Positions 27,318 to 34,833 of a stretch of DNA of 64,000 nt are shown piece by piece. Origin of the DNA: Chitinophagaceae bacterium (GTDB lineage: Bacteria > Bacteroidota > Bacteroidia > Chitinophagales > Chitinophagaceae). Location: contig CANGWB010000003.1 of assembly GCA_947457465.1 (NCBI GenBank), forward strand, positions 1-64,000, read 5' to 3'. The stretch's first letter is position 1. The number at the start of each line of letters is the position of its first letter. The notes under the pieces are model-generated. The model worked only from the letters and a program-made list of their open reading frames with translations, had not been told where the DNA came from and did not search any database. Position numbers and translations under genes: made by a program.

Positions 27318-28093
27318 TATTTTTACTTGTCAACATCATAGTAATAGTCTCGATTGTAAGCCTAGTCCTTGCAATTATTTTCTTCCATAGAAAAAAGCAA
27401 ATCATTTCAAAAATCAAGATTGAAAAATTGAAAAATGTATACGAAAAAGTTGTTTTAAATACAAAACTTGAAATCCAGGAGCAGACTTCTCATGATATTG
27501 CCAGAGAAATTCACGACTCGATTGGCCATGGACTTACGTTAGCAAAACTTCAATTGAATACGCTGCTGGAACTGCCTTCAGCATCAGATACTAAAAAAGT
27601 AAGAATGGCTGTCGATTTACTAGGTCAATCCATACAGCAGCTATCAGACATTTCCAAGAACTTAAATGCAGAGGCTTTACTCCAGCAGGGATTACTCCCT
27701 GCGATCGATGAAGAAATTGGCCGACTACGCACGCTCAACCGCTTTGAAGTTCAATATGAGGTGAACGGATTCACTTCCTACATGGAACCTCAGCGAGAGA
27801 TTGTAATCTACCGAGTAATTCAGGAGGGGTTTCAAAATATCTTAAAACATGCCGATGCCCGATGCGCCCAATTACAATTACACTTCCATCCGGAATATTT
27901 GCACGTTTCATTAATGGATGACGGACTTGGGTTCGACCCCGATACACCTAAAAAAACACGAAGCACTGGCTTATCGAACATGGAAAATCGGATCAGATTT
28001 CTGAGCGGAGAATTTCAAATTCAATCTTCACTGAAAAAAGGCACACGCATACAATTCACCATCCCATATCAAGCTAATGTCAAACTCAACTAA
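27290..28093 (+). CDS. Sensor histidine kinase 1 (HisKA_3/NarX type)
   Basis: 267 residues: one N-terminal membrane helix (about 8-30), a short basic/coiled segment, a HisKA_3 dimerisation domain with phospho-acceptor His75 in AREIHDSIGHGL, and a HATPase domain with N box VIQEGFQNILKHADA, G1 box DDGLGFD and G2 box TGLSNMENRI. No periplasmic sensor region exists, so the signal must enter through the membrane or a partner. It overlaps membrane protein A by 28 bp upstream and response regulator 3 by 17 bp downstream. The first 60 or so codons share the AT-rich composition of membrane protein A, while the catalytic part is normal. Confidence 0.92.
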   Translation: MQKATEELIIFLLVNIIVIVSIVSLVLAIIFFHRKKQIISKIKIEKLKNVYEKVVLNTKLEIQEQTSHDIAREIHDSIGHGLTLAKLQLNTLLELPSASDTKKVRMAVDLLGQSIQQLSDISKNLNAEALLQQGLLPAIDEEIGRLRTLNRFEVQYEVNGFTSYMEPQREIVIYRVIQEGFQNILKHADARCAQLQLHFHPEYLHVSLMDDGLGFDPDTPKKTRSTGLSNMENRIRFLSGEFQIQSSLKKGTRIQFTIPYQANVKLN

Positions 28094-28739
28094 GATTAAG
28101 ATCGGTCTGGCCGATGACCATGTCCTGCTTCGCGATGCACTTGCTACCCTTATCGATGGATTCGGCACTTGTGAGGTGATATTAAAGGCTTCTAATGGGG
28201 AGCAGCTGATTGAAAAGATCCGGGGCGGACAAGTACCGGATGTTCTGATCCTTGACCTAAATATGCCCAAACTCAGTGGTTGGGAGGTGGCAAACTGGAT
28301 TCATGAAAACCATCAAGAAATGAGCGTTTTGATGCTTACCATGTATGATTCAGAGCTCTCCATGATACGGTTGCTTCAAGCCGGAGTAAAAGGATTCCTC
28401 AAGAAAGATATACATCCAGATGAACTGAAACAGGCCATTCAAACCGTTCGAGACACTGGATATTACTATTCAAATTACACCAGCAGCCGAATTGCTCAAC
28501 TCTTTCGAGTCAACGATGAGGGCAAAATGGTGCTTCAGAAGAATCTCCTGAGTGAACAGGAACTTTCTTTCCTTAAGCTTGCCTGCTCCGAAATGACCTA
28601 TAAGGAAGTCGCTCAGGAAATGAAACTGAATCCCCGTGCAGTAGATGGCCTTCGAGACCAACTTTTTGTGAAACTGGACATAAAGAGCCGGGTTGGACTT
28701 GCGATTTTTGCGATTAGACACGGCATCGTGAGCATTTGA
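28077..28739 (+). CDS. NarL/LuxR-type response regulator 3, partner of kinase 1
   Basis: 220 residues. Receiver: Asp13-Asp14, phospho-acceptor Asp60 in VLILDLNMPKLSG, Thr in MLTMYDSE, Lys in FLKKDIHP. C-terminal HTH about 150-216: LLSEQELSFLKLACSEMTYKEVAQEM then NPRAVDGLRDQL, with VGLAIFAIRHGIV at the end. It is the most diverged of the four regulators in its recognition helix (NPRAVDGLRDQ in place of SPRTVEAIRDK). It overlaps kinase 1 by 17 bp, so it is almost certainly the cognate partner. No clear terminator follows directly; a 620-bp gap comes next. Confidence 0.92.
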   Translation: MSNSTKIKIGLADDHVLLRDALATLIDGFGTCEVILKASNGEQLIEKIRGGQVPDVLILDLNMPKLSGWEVANWIHENHQEMSVLMLTMYDSELSMIRLLQAGVKGFLKKDIHPDELKQAIQTVRDTGYYYSNYTSSRIAQLFRVNDEGKMVLQKNLLSEQELSFLKLACSEMTYKEVAQEMKLNPRAVDGLRDQLFVKLDIKSRVGLAIFAIRHGIVSI

Positions 28740-29351
28740 GGGAAAAAACATCCTCAAAATCGTAGATTTTCATTCTGCAATTGATGTCAGCCGCCCCTTT
28801 TATCAACTGATTATCAATTACAAATATTGAACCTACACAAGGAAGGGACTTTTCGATAAAAGAACCAGGCAGGCCGTGACTTACACATTTTTTGCCCGAA
28901 AAACAAGAGTAAACTCTTATCTATCTAATTATCAGCACATTAGCTGCGAACTAGAGATTGGTATGCCCTCAAAATATACTAAGCCGGACCCCAAAATGTG
29001 GATAACTAGCCCCTAAAAGCTTGTTTTAAGGGATTTTACGATAGTATTTTTACGCATTTTATATCGTATATATTCGTATTTTTACCAAGTATTTTTCGGA
29101 ATATCAATCGTTAAAACCCCATGGATATGTGGGATTTATACGATTTTAAGGGTAACCCGATAGAGATTGACCGGTTGATTGCGGAGACCGACTAAGTGAA
29201 TTTCACCCTCCCGCTAAACATTCGGTAAACCCTTAAAATGAATTAGTTATGAAAACAACAAATAGAATTTTCCAAAACACCCAGACCACAGAACTCATCT
29301 GGGAATAATCTCTGTTTAGATCCGAAACCCTAGATCGTAGAAGAGGTTTTC
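28740..29351. other. Long intergenic region between the two sensor modules
   Basis: About 610 bp with no recognisable protein family. Seen in it: a perfect hairpin AAGAGT-AA-ACTCTT (28905-28918); a terminator-like stem CCCCTAAAA / TTTTAAGGG (29010-29018 with 29024-29032, one mismatch); and three copies of GTATTTTTAC or a one- to two-base variant (29044-29053, 29076-29085, 29089-29098) that resemble -7 elements. Two very short reading frames occur: 29121-29195, 24 codons (MDMWDLYDFKGNP then 11 more), and 29249-29308, 19 codons (MKTTNRIFQNTQTTELIWE). Neither has further support. The region is AT-rich and could hold a small RNA or leader peptides. Confidence 0.4.
29121..29195 (+). CDS. Possible 24-residue peptide
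   Basis: Reading frame ATG to TAA of 24 codons, acidic and hydrophilic, beginning MDMWDLYDFKGNPIEI. It lies just after three promoter-like GTATTTTT repeats and before membrane protein B. No ribosome binding site, no signal peptide and no family; listed only because its position makes a leader peptide possible. Confidence 0.15.
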   Translation: MDMWDLYDFKGNPIEIDRLIAETD

Positions 29352-29359
29352 TATTTTTG
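29352..29359 (+). promoter_or_regulatory. -7 element upstream of membrane protein B
   Basis: TATTTTTG is an exact TAnnTTTG match. If used, transcription starts near 29365, which excludes the TTG at 29357 as start codon of the next gene. A -33 element is not clear. Confidence 0.45.
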
Positions 29360-29377
29360 ATTCTCAAGGTCAATAAA

Positions 29378-30055
29378 TTGGAAAACCTCTTTCTTTTTGC
29401 CCTAAAGGCATCTTTTTTTCTGCCGCTACTAATTGTAGTTAGAATCTTTTGGCAACAAAAGACCCTCAACTCAATTGCTTTAGCTGTCTCAGCATACTCT
29501 TTGCTATTTGGCCTTATAAACATTTTCCACTCATCTCTTCTGTCAGAGTTTGGAAGCCATGCCTATTGGATAATTTACACAGCTTTAGAATTTTATAGTT
29601 TTAGTGTCATAATTTTTCTTTCTCAAAAGAAACAAATAAAGCTTGCAACTACTTGCACAATTCTATTCACAATAAACACAATAATCCAATTACTAAACAC
29701 AAACAGCTCTAAAGCTGATTCTTTAAACATTGGAATAGAATCAATCCTTATAAGCCTAAATGTCATCTACTTCTTCTACCTCCGATTCAAACAAGTGGAT
29801 GAGCAGTATTTATATCAAAATCCCCATTTCTGGCTGATGACTAGTATGTTGGTTTATCTGGGGTTCACGTATTTCTTCAATATTTTGGTAAACCACGTAG
29901 ACAATGAAGTCATAAAGAACTACTATCACTATTCATATATAGGCGACATCATAAAGAATGTCCTATTCGCAGTGGCGCTACTTCAGATACCTCGTCGAAC
30001 CACGGCCGAGGGCCATACCCGATCTTTCAATGCCCCTAACCTCGACCTGATCTAA
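29378..30055 (+). CDS. Multi-pass membrane protein B, putative sensor partner of kinase 2
   Basis: 225 residues from the TTG at 29378; a TTG at 29357 in the same frame overlaps the -7 box and was set aside, so the start is uncertain. About seven hydrophobic segments, then a polar C-terminal tail of about 20 residues (RRTTAEGHTRSF). The motif NPHFWLMTSMLVYLGFTYF, near residue 150, corresponds to DPNFWITIGMLYYS of membrane protein A, and overall size and segment order agree, so the two are paralogues. No enzyme motif is present. Composition is low in GC up to about 29960 (29641-29700 has 19 G/C in 60) and switches abruptly in the last 30 codons. Kinase 2 begins 14 bp after its stop. Confidence 0.72.
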   Translation: MENLFLFALKASFFLPLLIVVRIFWQQKTLNSIALAVSAYSLLFGLINIFHSSLLSEFGSHAYWIIYTALEFYSFSVIIFLSQKKQIKLATTCTILFTINTIIQLLNTNSSKADSLNIGIESILISLNVIYFFYLRFKQVDEQYLYQNPHFWLMTSMLVYLGFTYFFNILVNHVDNEVIKNYYHYSYIGDIIKNVLFAVALLQIPRRTTAEGHTRSFNAPNLDLI

Positions 30056-30069
30056 CCCTACCCAATCCT

Positions 30070-30894
30070 ATGAACATTCTTCTTCAATCCAGCGCCGGAT
30101 TATCCATTGTGCTCCTCTTGGGCACACTGGGTATGATGTTGCTAACGGTCGGACTGATCGTTTTCATCGTATTGCATCAGCGGCGTGTCAAAATATTCAA
30201 TGAGCGCATCCAAGCCATGGAGCAGGAACAACAGCGCTTGCTTTTGAATGCGTCTATCAAACTTCAAGAAGAAGAGCGGCAACGGCTAGCAGCCGATCTG
30301 CACGATGATGCCGGCCCCCTGCTCGCAACCGCCCGCTTATACCTGAACGAGAACCTCGTCAACCAGGACAAAGCCTCACAACTGCAATCGATCTTTCAAG
30401 CAAGACAGATCATCGACGATACCATTCAACTAGTCCGGAACATCAGCCACAGCCTGATGCCCCCTACTTTGAAGAATTTCGGATTGGAGTCAGCCATCAA
30501 TGACCTCTTTCAAAAGATCAATGGATCCGGCGCCATCAACGCGAGTAGCCGCTTTCACGACTACAATCACCGAATGAAAGTGGAAAAGGAACTGATTGTA
30601 TTCCGGGTAGTACAGGAACTGGTGAACAACATTCTCAAACACAGCAACTCAGGATTCATTCACCTCACTCAAAATACACACGAGGGAAAATTCTTTCTTC
30701 GGATCCACCACGACGGACGTGGTCTGGAACAAGCCGACTTCGAGGCCCTCAACAAGCATCCAGAAGGGCTGGGACTTAAGAATATTTCCAGCCGTCTCCG
30801 AGTGGTCGACGGACAGATCCTATTCGAAAGAGACGCCAGCATGACCTATTACAAGGTCACTATCCAACTCCCGCATACGGAATCACTCATCTGA
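30070..30894 (+). CDS. Sensor histidine kinase 2 (HisKA_3/NarX type)
   Basis: 274 residues: a single N-terminal membrane helix (about 10-36), a Gln/Glu-rich coiled coil (about 45-70), HisKA_3 with phospho-acceptor His78 in LAADLHDDAGPLLATAR, and HATPase with N box VVQELVNNILKHSNS, G1 HHDGRGLE and G2 EGLGLKNISSRL. Like kinase 1 it has no extracytoplasmic domain. It shares the architecture of kinase 1, though the sequences are well diverged. It lies 14 bp after membrane protein B and 36 bp before response regulator 4, completing a second membrane-protein/kinase/regulator set in the same order. Confidence 0.93.
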   Translation: MNILLQSSAGLSIVLLLGTLGMMLLTVGLIVFIVLHQRRVKIFNERIQAMEQEQQRLLLNASIKLQEEERQRLAADLHDDAGPLLATARLYLNENLVNQDKASQLQSIFQARQIIDDTIQLVRNISHSLMPPTLKNFGLESAINDLFQKINGSGAINASSRFHDYNHRMKVEKELIVFRVVQELVNNILKHSNSGFIHLTQNTHEGKFFLRIHHDGRGLEQADFEALNKHPEGLGLKNISSRLRVVDGQILFERDASMTYYKVTIQLPHTESLI

Positions 30895-30930
30895 TCCCCG
30901 TCTCGCATCCCAACGTATCTTTAAGCATCA

Positions 30931-31581
30931 ATGGATACGATCCGGATCGCTATAGCAGACGACCACAAACTCTTTCGAAAAGGAGTGATCCTATCCCTAC
31001 GCCCCTACACACAACTTGAATTCGTACTTGAAGCCGAAAACGGACAAGAACTGCTCGAACGCCTGGGTGATAGTCGAGCTCAGGTCGTTTTGATGGACCT
31101 CCGAATGCCCGGCATGGATGGTATCGAAACCACCAAAGCCATCTCCCAACGCTTCCCAGAGATCAAGGTGCTCATCTTGACCATGTATGAAGATGAACGC
31201 TTTGTTTATCACCTGATGGAAAACGGAGCGAATGGATACCTGCTCAAAAACGCAGAGCCACAAGAGATCCGAAAAGCCATTCATGAAGTAATGAGCCGTG
31301 GCTATTACCTGAATCAATTCGTGAATCGGATCCTATTGAAGAAATCACATGCAAGAGCTAATGTGACACCGGATCTGAAAAGTGAGATCGTATTGACCGA
31401 TCGGGAGCGAGATGTATTGAGGAATATCTGCATGGAATATACAGCAGCCGAAATCGCTGATAAAATGGGGATCAGTCCGCGTACGGTAGAAGCCATCAAA
31501 GACCGATTGATGGAACGGTTCGGCACCAAAAACACCGCCGGACTGGTATTTTTTGCTGTAAAAAACGATCTGATCGACTGA
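30931..31581 (+). CDS. NarL/LuxR-type response regulator 4, partner of kinase 2
   Basis: 216 residues. Receiver: Asp10-Asp11, phospho-acceptor Asp56 in VVLMDLRMPGMDG, Thr in ILTMYEDE, Lys in LLKNAEP. HTH about 150-212 with LTDRERDVLRNICMEYTAAEIADKM and SPRTVEAIKDRL, C-terminal AGLVFFAVKNDLI. It resembles regulators 1 and 2 more than regulator 3 in the recognition helix. Position directly after kinase 2 makes it the likely partner. Its stop abuts that of the convergent CoA-transferase subunit B gene with no space between, and no terminator hairpin is seen there. Confidence 0.93.
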   Translation: MDTIRIAIADDHKLFRKGVILSLRPYTQLEFVLEAENGQELLERLGDSRAQVVLMDLRMPGMDGIETTKAISQRFPEIKVLILTMYEDERFVYHLMENGANGYLLKNAEPQEIRKAIHEVMSRGYYLNQFVNRILLKKSHARANVTPDLKSEIVLTDRERDVLRNICMEYTAAEIADKMGISPRTVEAIKDRLMERFGTKNTAGLVFFAVKNDLID

Positions 31582-32238
31582 TCAAAAAACAATCTCCGGG
31601 ATCTCCCCTTGTACGACCAACACTCCGGCCGTCCGCTCTTTAATGTAATCTACAGATACGCCCGGCGCACGCTCCAGTAAATGAAAGACTCCATCGTACA
31701 CATCCAGCACGGCCAGATCACTTACGATTCGTTTCACGCAACGTATTCCGGTCAACGGCAACTGACAGGCAGGCAATAATTTTGATTCCCCCTTCGGATT
31801 CGTATGCATCATGGCGACAATGATATTGCGAGCACTAGCCACGAGATCCATCGCCCCACCCATGCCTTTGACCATTTTCCCGGGTATTTTCCAATTCGCA
31901 ATATCGCCATCCTGACTCACCTCCATAGCACCCAGAACAGTCAGATCGACCTTGCCGGCCCGAATCATCCCAAAACTCATCGCCGAGTCAAAGAAAACCG
32001 ATCCGGGTACCGTTGTAATGGTTTGCTTGCCTGCATTGATCAGATCAGCATCTTCCTCTCCTTCAAAAGGGAATGGCCCCATACCCAATAAACCGTTCTC
32101 ACTCTGTAGTACTACGCTCATACCACTGGGAATGTAATTGGCTACCAGTGTTGGTATACCGATACCCAGGTTCACATAGTAGCCATCCCTCAGTTCACGC
32201 GCAATGCGTTGTGCGATCTGTTCTTTCGTCATTCCCAT
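31582..32238 (-). CDS. scoB: 3-oxoacid CoA-transferase, subunit B
   Basis: Beta chain of a family I CoA-transferase (succinyl-CoA:3-oxoacid or acetate:acetoacetate type), used in acetoacetate, ketone-body or fatty acid breakdown. From the ATG at 32238 it has 218 residues; a longer start at 32352 would run back into subunit A. The catalytic Glu is in VVLQSENGLLGMG (about residues 45-57). YYVNLGIGIPTLVANYIP and the C-terminal GVSVDYIKERTAG are typical. The gene starts 10 bp after the subunit A stop. CoA donor specificity cannot be read from the sequence. Confidence 0.93.
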   Translation of the reverse strand: MGMTKEQIAQRIARELRDGYYVNLGIGIPTLVANYIPSGMSVVLQSENGLLGMGPFPFEGEEDADLINAGKQTITTVPGSVFFDSAMSFGMIRAGKVDLTVLGAMEVSQDGDIANWKIPGKMVKGMGGAMDLVASARNIIVAMMHTNPKGESKLLPACQLPLTGIRCVKRIVSDLAVLDVYDGVFHLLERAPGVSVDYIKERTAGVLVVQGEIPEIVF

Positions 32239-32248
32239 GATGTATGCT

Positions 32249-32944
32249 TTATCTGATGCGGGTGGTTCGTTGCTCGATCCGTTTTTCGTAATTGGATCCT
32301 TGGAAGATCCGGTGGACATAAATACCGGGCGTATGAATCTGATCAGGATCAAGTTCCCCGGCCGGAACTAATTCCTCCACCTCAGCAATAGTCAGTTTGC
32401 CCGCCATGGCCATCAAGGGATTAAAATTGCGCGACGTGGCTCGAAAGATCAGATTTCCCTGCGTATCGCCTTTCCACGCTTTCACAATGGCGAAGTCGGC
32501 ATTAAATGCCATCTCCATCAAAAATTCTTTGCCGTTGAATGTGCGAACCTCTTTACCTGCAGCTACCTCTGTTCCAACCCCGGCGGGTGTATAAATAGCC
32601 GGCATGCCGTATCCGGCAGCCAAACATCGAGTCGCCAACGTGCCTTGCGGGATCAACTCTACTTCAAGCTCGCCGGATAAAAGTTGTCGCTCGAATTCAG
32701 CGTTTTCACCAACATACGAGGAGATCATTTTTTTGACCTGCCGTTGCTGCAACATCAAGCCGATCCCAAAATCATCCACCCCGGCATTATTAGAAATACA
32801 GGTCAGATTCTTAACCTTTTTCCGCACCAAGGCGGCAATACAATTTTCAGGGATTCCACAGAGTCCAAACCCGCCCAACAAAATCACGGCACCATCCTCA
32901 ATATCGGAGATGGCCTGGTCAGCTCCCGAAATCACTTTATTCAT
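32249..32944 (-). CDS. scoA: 3-oxoacid CoA-transferase, subunit A
   Basis: Alpha chain of the same CoA-transferase, 231 residues. Seen: the CoA-binding glycine-rich strand [16 protein letters not shown] (about 20-35), [31 protein letters not shown], and [25 protein letters not shown]. These segments match ScoA/AtoD subunits. It is directly upstream of subunit B on the minus strand, forming a two-gene operon. The DUF4296 gene begins further upstream with a 42-bp gap, so may or may not share a transcript. Confidence 0.94.
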   Translation of the reverse strand: MNKVISGADQAISDIEDGAVILLGGFGLCGIPENCIAALVRKKVKNLTCISNNAGVDDFGIGLMLQQRQVKKMISSYVGENAEFERQLLSGELEVELIPQGTLATRCLAAGYGMPAIYTPAGVGTEVAAGKEVRTFNGKEFLMEMAFNADFAIVKAWKGDTQGNLIFRATSRNFNPLMAMAGKLTIAEVEELVPAGELDPDQIHTPGIYVHRIFQGSNYEKRIEQRTTRIR

Positions 32945-32986
32945 ATCCGTACAGTTGTTCGCGTGAAATTAATCAAGAAACACGAA

Positions 32987-33478
32987 CTAATAGGCCATCG
33001 GTTTCGGAGCGAAGGAGGGACGAGATTTGCCCGTTTTGTGCATTGGGGTAGATGTGGGTGTAGGCAAGCTAGCAACGGTATCCGATGTTGACTTCACAAC
33101 GGATGTGGGATTCGTCGAGTCCGTGACAGCTGTGGCTACAGGAGTTGGTGCCAGAGCGGGCTGCTGACCGATCGAATCCAGTATGGGATTTAACAACTTG
33201 GGGTGCTTTTTATAGTATTCCAGGCTCACCTGAAAAGAGGAATCCGTCAATCCATATTTTTTGAGAATAGCATCATAGAGCTGTGGACCTTTGGCTAGTC
33301 CCGCCGTTGTCGTATCCCGTGACACCACATAGTTTGAGACAAACTGTTCTGCTCTCAGCAGATCCCATAAAACTAATTCCATTTTTTCCTGTGGGAGGAC
33401 ATCGGAAGGAACAGATGGACCGGAACCACAAGACAAATAGCAGGCAGATACTGCCACCAAGAGAATAAAACTTCTCAT
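32987..33478 (-). CDS. DUF4296 lipoprotein
   Basis: 163 residues. A lipoprotein signal is visible (MRSFILLVAVSACYLSC, modified Cys about 17 followed by Gly), so it should be lipid-anchored. Residues about 28-100 match the small alpha-helical DUF4296 domain (MELVLWDLLRAEQFV, YDAILKKYGLT, SLEYYKKHPKLLNPILDSI). The C-terminal 60 residues are Pro/Thr/Ser-rich and look disordered. Function unknown. The ATG at 33478 overlaps the porD stop by 4 bp, so they are translationally coupled; the pairing points to an envelope role, perhaps linked to type IX secretion (inference). Confidence 0.8.
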   Translation of the reverse strand: MRSFILLVAVSACYLSCGSGPSVPSDVLPQEKMELVLWDLLRAEQFVSNYVVSRDTTTAGLAKGPQLYDAILKKYGLTDSSFQVSLEYYKKHPKLLNPILDSIGQQPALAPTPVATAVTDSTNPTSVVKSTSDTVASLPTPTSTPMHKTGKSRPSFAPKPMAY

Positions 33479-34407
33479 CTCAGATCCTTGTAAAGATTTG
33501 CATTTGTGATATCGAGCTTGGATAGTAGTTCGCGCGCACGGGATCGTTGTTCACCACTTGCCTTTGAAAAGATCTTAACTAACTCATTGCCCTTCCCCTG
33601 AAAGAAAAAAGGGATGACCATAGCACTTGGATTTTCGCTTTGAATGGTTTGCAGGAAGCTGAGTGCGTTTACGATGCCCGTGCGACCAGCTTCTTCATTT
33701 TCGTAAAACACATCGAGTCCGGTGCGATAGTAGGCATACAACGCGTCGTGCACGAGCGCCATTCGATTGTTATTGAGATTCTCTGCCAGCCAGTAACGGT
33801 TCCGAAGTCCGTCAAAGGATTTCCATCCTGATATATCACGGCTATCGGGAGCATTGTTTACAATATTCCAAAGACGTAGAAAGAAGGGCTCACCGCCACG
33901 AAGCGAAAAAGAATCATAGTCGAGACCTAATATCAGGTTCACGTAATAAGCCAGTATGGCGGTCAGGTTAGCGACCATCGGGTCATTTCCCTGCACACGG
34001 TTTTCATTGAATTCGATTGGCTGAAATTCAATGTACTTGAATACTACATTTTCATCCTGAAAATTCAGTAAAGGGGAATCGTAAGAAGTAGTATGAGCGG
34101 GACGGGCAGCTTGAATGGTCAAACGACCTTTGAAGATATTGTTTCCAAGGTCCTGTTCGATATTGAGTACAAAACTGCACTGTATCCTCTCAGCCGGCTG
34201 AAACACGTCGTTGGTCCACTTGCGGGTATTCAGAAAGTTGGTGATGCCATTTTGCAGCGTTTGAAAGATCTTCTTATCCACCTGGGTACTGACCTTACTG
34301 GAGTTCACCGAGAAACGAGCAAAAATCTCCTGTGCGTCAGTTATTAACGGACGCATAAGAGATCCAAGGACCAGCGCAGAAAGGAGTGTGATACGAAACA
34401 GATTCAT
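33475..34407 (-). CDS. porD: DUF4835 protein, PorD-like T9SS component
   Basis: 310 residues from the ATG at 34407, chosen because the signal peptide (MNLFRITLLSALVLGSL, cleavage near DAQ) starts there; an upstream start at 34461 adds 18 residues and lies in the terminator of the next operon. Family DUF4835, annotated as PorD and associated with type IX secretion. Typical segments: FARFSVNSSKV, FQTLQNGITNFLNTRKWT, ANLTAILAYYVNLILGLDYDSFS, RNRYWLAENLNN. It is a periplasmic or outer-membrane-associated protein of poorly defined role. It overlaps the DUF4296 gene and lies between a terminator and that gene, so a promoter should sit in 34408-34445, though I could not pick it out. Confidence 0.85.
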   Translation of the reverse strand: MNLFRITLLSALVLGSLMRPLITDAQEIFARFSVNSSKVSTQVDKKIFQTLQNGITNFLNTRKWTNDVFQPAERIQCSFVLNIEQDLGNNIFKGRLTIQAARPAHTTSYDSPLLNFQDENVVFKYIEFQPIEFNENRVQGNDPMVANLTAILAYYVNLILGLDYDSFSLRGGEPFFLRLWNIVNNAPDSRDISGWKSFDGLRNRYWLAENLNNNRMALVHDALYAYYRTGLDVFYENEEAGRTGIVNALSFLQTIQSENPSAMVIPFFFQGKGNELVKIFSKASGEQRSRARELLSKLDITNANLYKDLR

Positions 34408-34439
34408 TCTTTCAAATTTACCAGCTTTGAGAGATTCAG

Positions 34440-34472
34440 GAAAACAAAAAACCGATGGCAAGCCATCGGTTT
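34440..34472 (-). terminator. Terminator of the bamD-omega operon
   Basis: Stem AAACCGATGGC / GCCATCGGTTT (34472-34462 with 34459-34449) with a tiny AA/TT loop, followed on the minus strand by TTTTTGTTTT. It lies 20 bp after the omega stop codon. Confidence 0.85.
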
Positions 34473-34491
34473 CACAAATATTTAGTTCAGA

Positions 34492-34833
34492 TCAGCTGAA
34501 TAATTCGTCGTCATTCTGGCGGAAGTAAACTTTATCCTCCAGAAACTCGTGAGTCGCCTGCAGCGCCGGATTGGGCATACGCTCATACGCGCGGGAGATC
34601 TCGATCTGCTCTTTATTCTCGTGGATCTCTTCCATACTCTCTGTATGGCTGGCAAACTCTTCCAGTTTGTTGTGAAGCTCTTCTTTGATGGCAATGTTGA
34701 TCTGGTTGGCACGTTTGCCAACGATCGCGATAGAGGCGTAGAGATTGCCAGTCTTGGCTTTCATTTCCTCCAGATTACGGGTCTCAACATTGTTGGTGAT
34801 GCCGGCACTAAGCTGGCGACGCAGTTTACTCAT
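34492..34833 (-). CDS. RNA polymerase omega subunit, Rpb6-type of Bacteroidota
   Basis: 113 residues. The core matches the omega/Rpb6 fold of Bacteroidota: NLEEMKAKTGNLYASIAIVGKRANQIN (about 20-46), the segment by which omega grips the beta-prime subunit, then a helix-rich Glu-rich tail. It is longer than proteobacterial omega (about 90) as is usual in this phylum. The start overlaps bamD by 8 bp (34826-34833). A strong terminator follows. In other Bacteroidota I recall coaBC lying between omega and porD; here that gene is absent from the position. Confidence 0.85.
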   Translation of the reverse strand: MSKLRRQLSAGITNNVETRNLEEMKAKTGNLYASIAIVGKRANQINIAIKEELHNKLEEFASHTESMEEIHENKEQIEISRAYERMPNPALQATHEFLEDKVYFRQNDDELFS

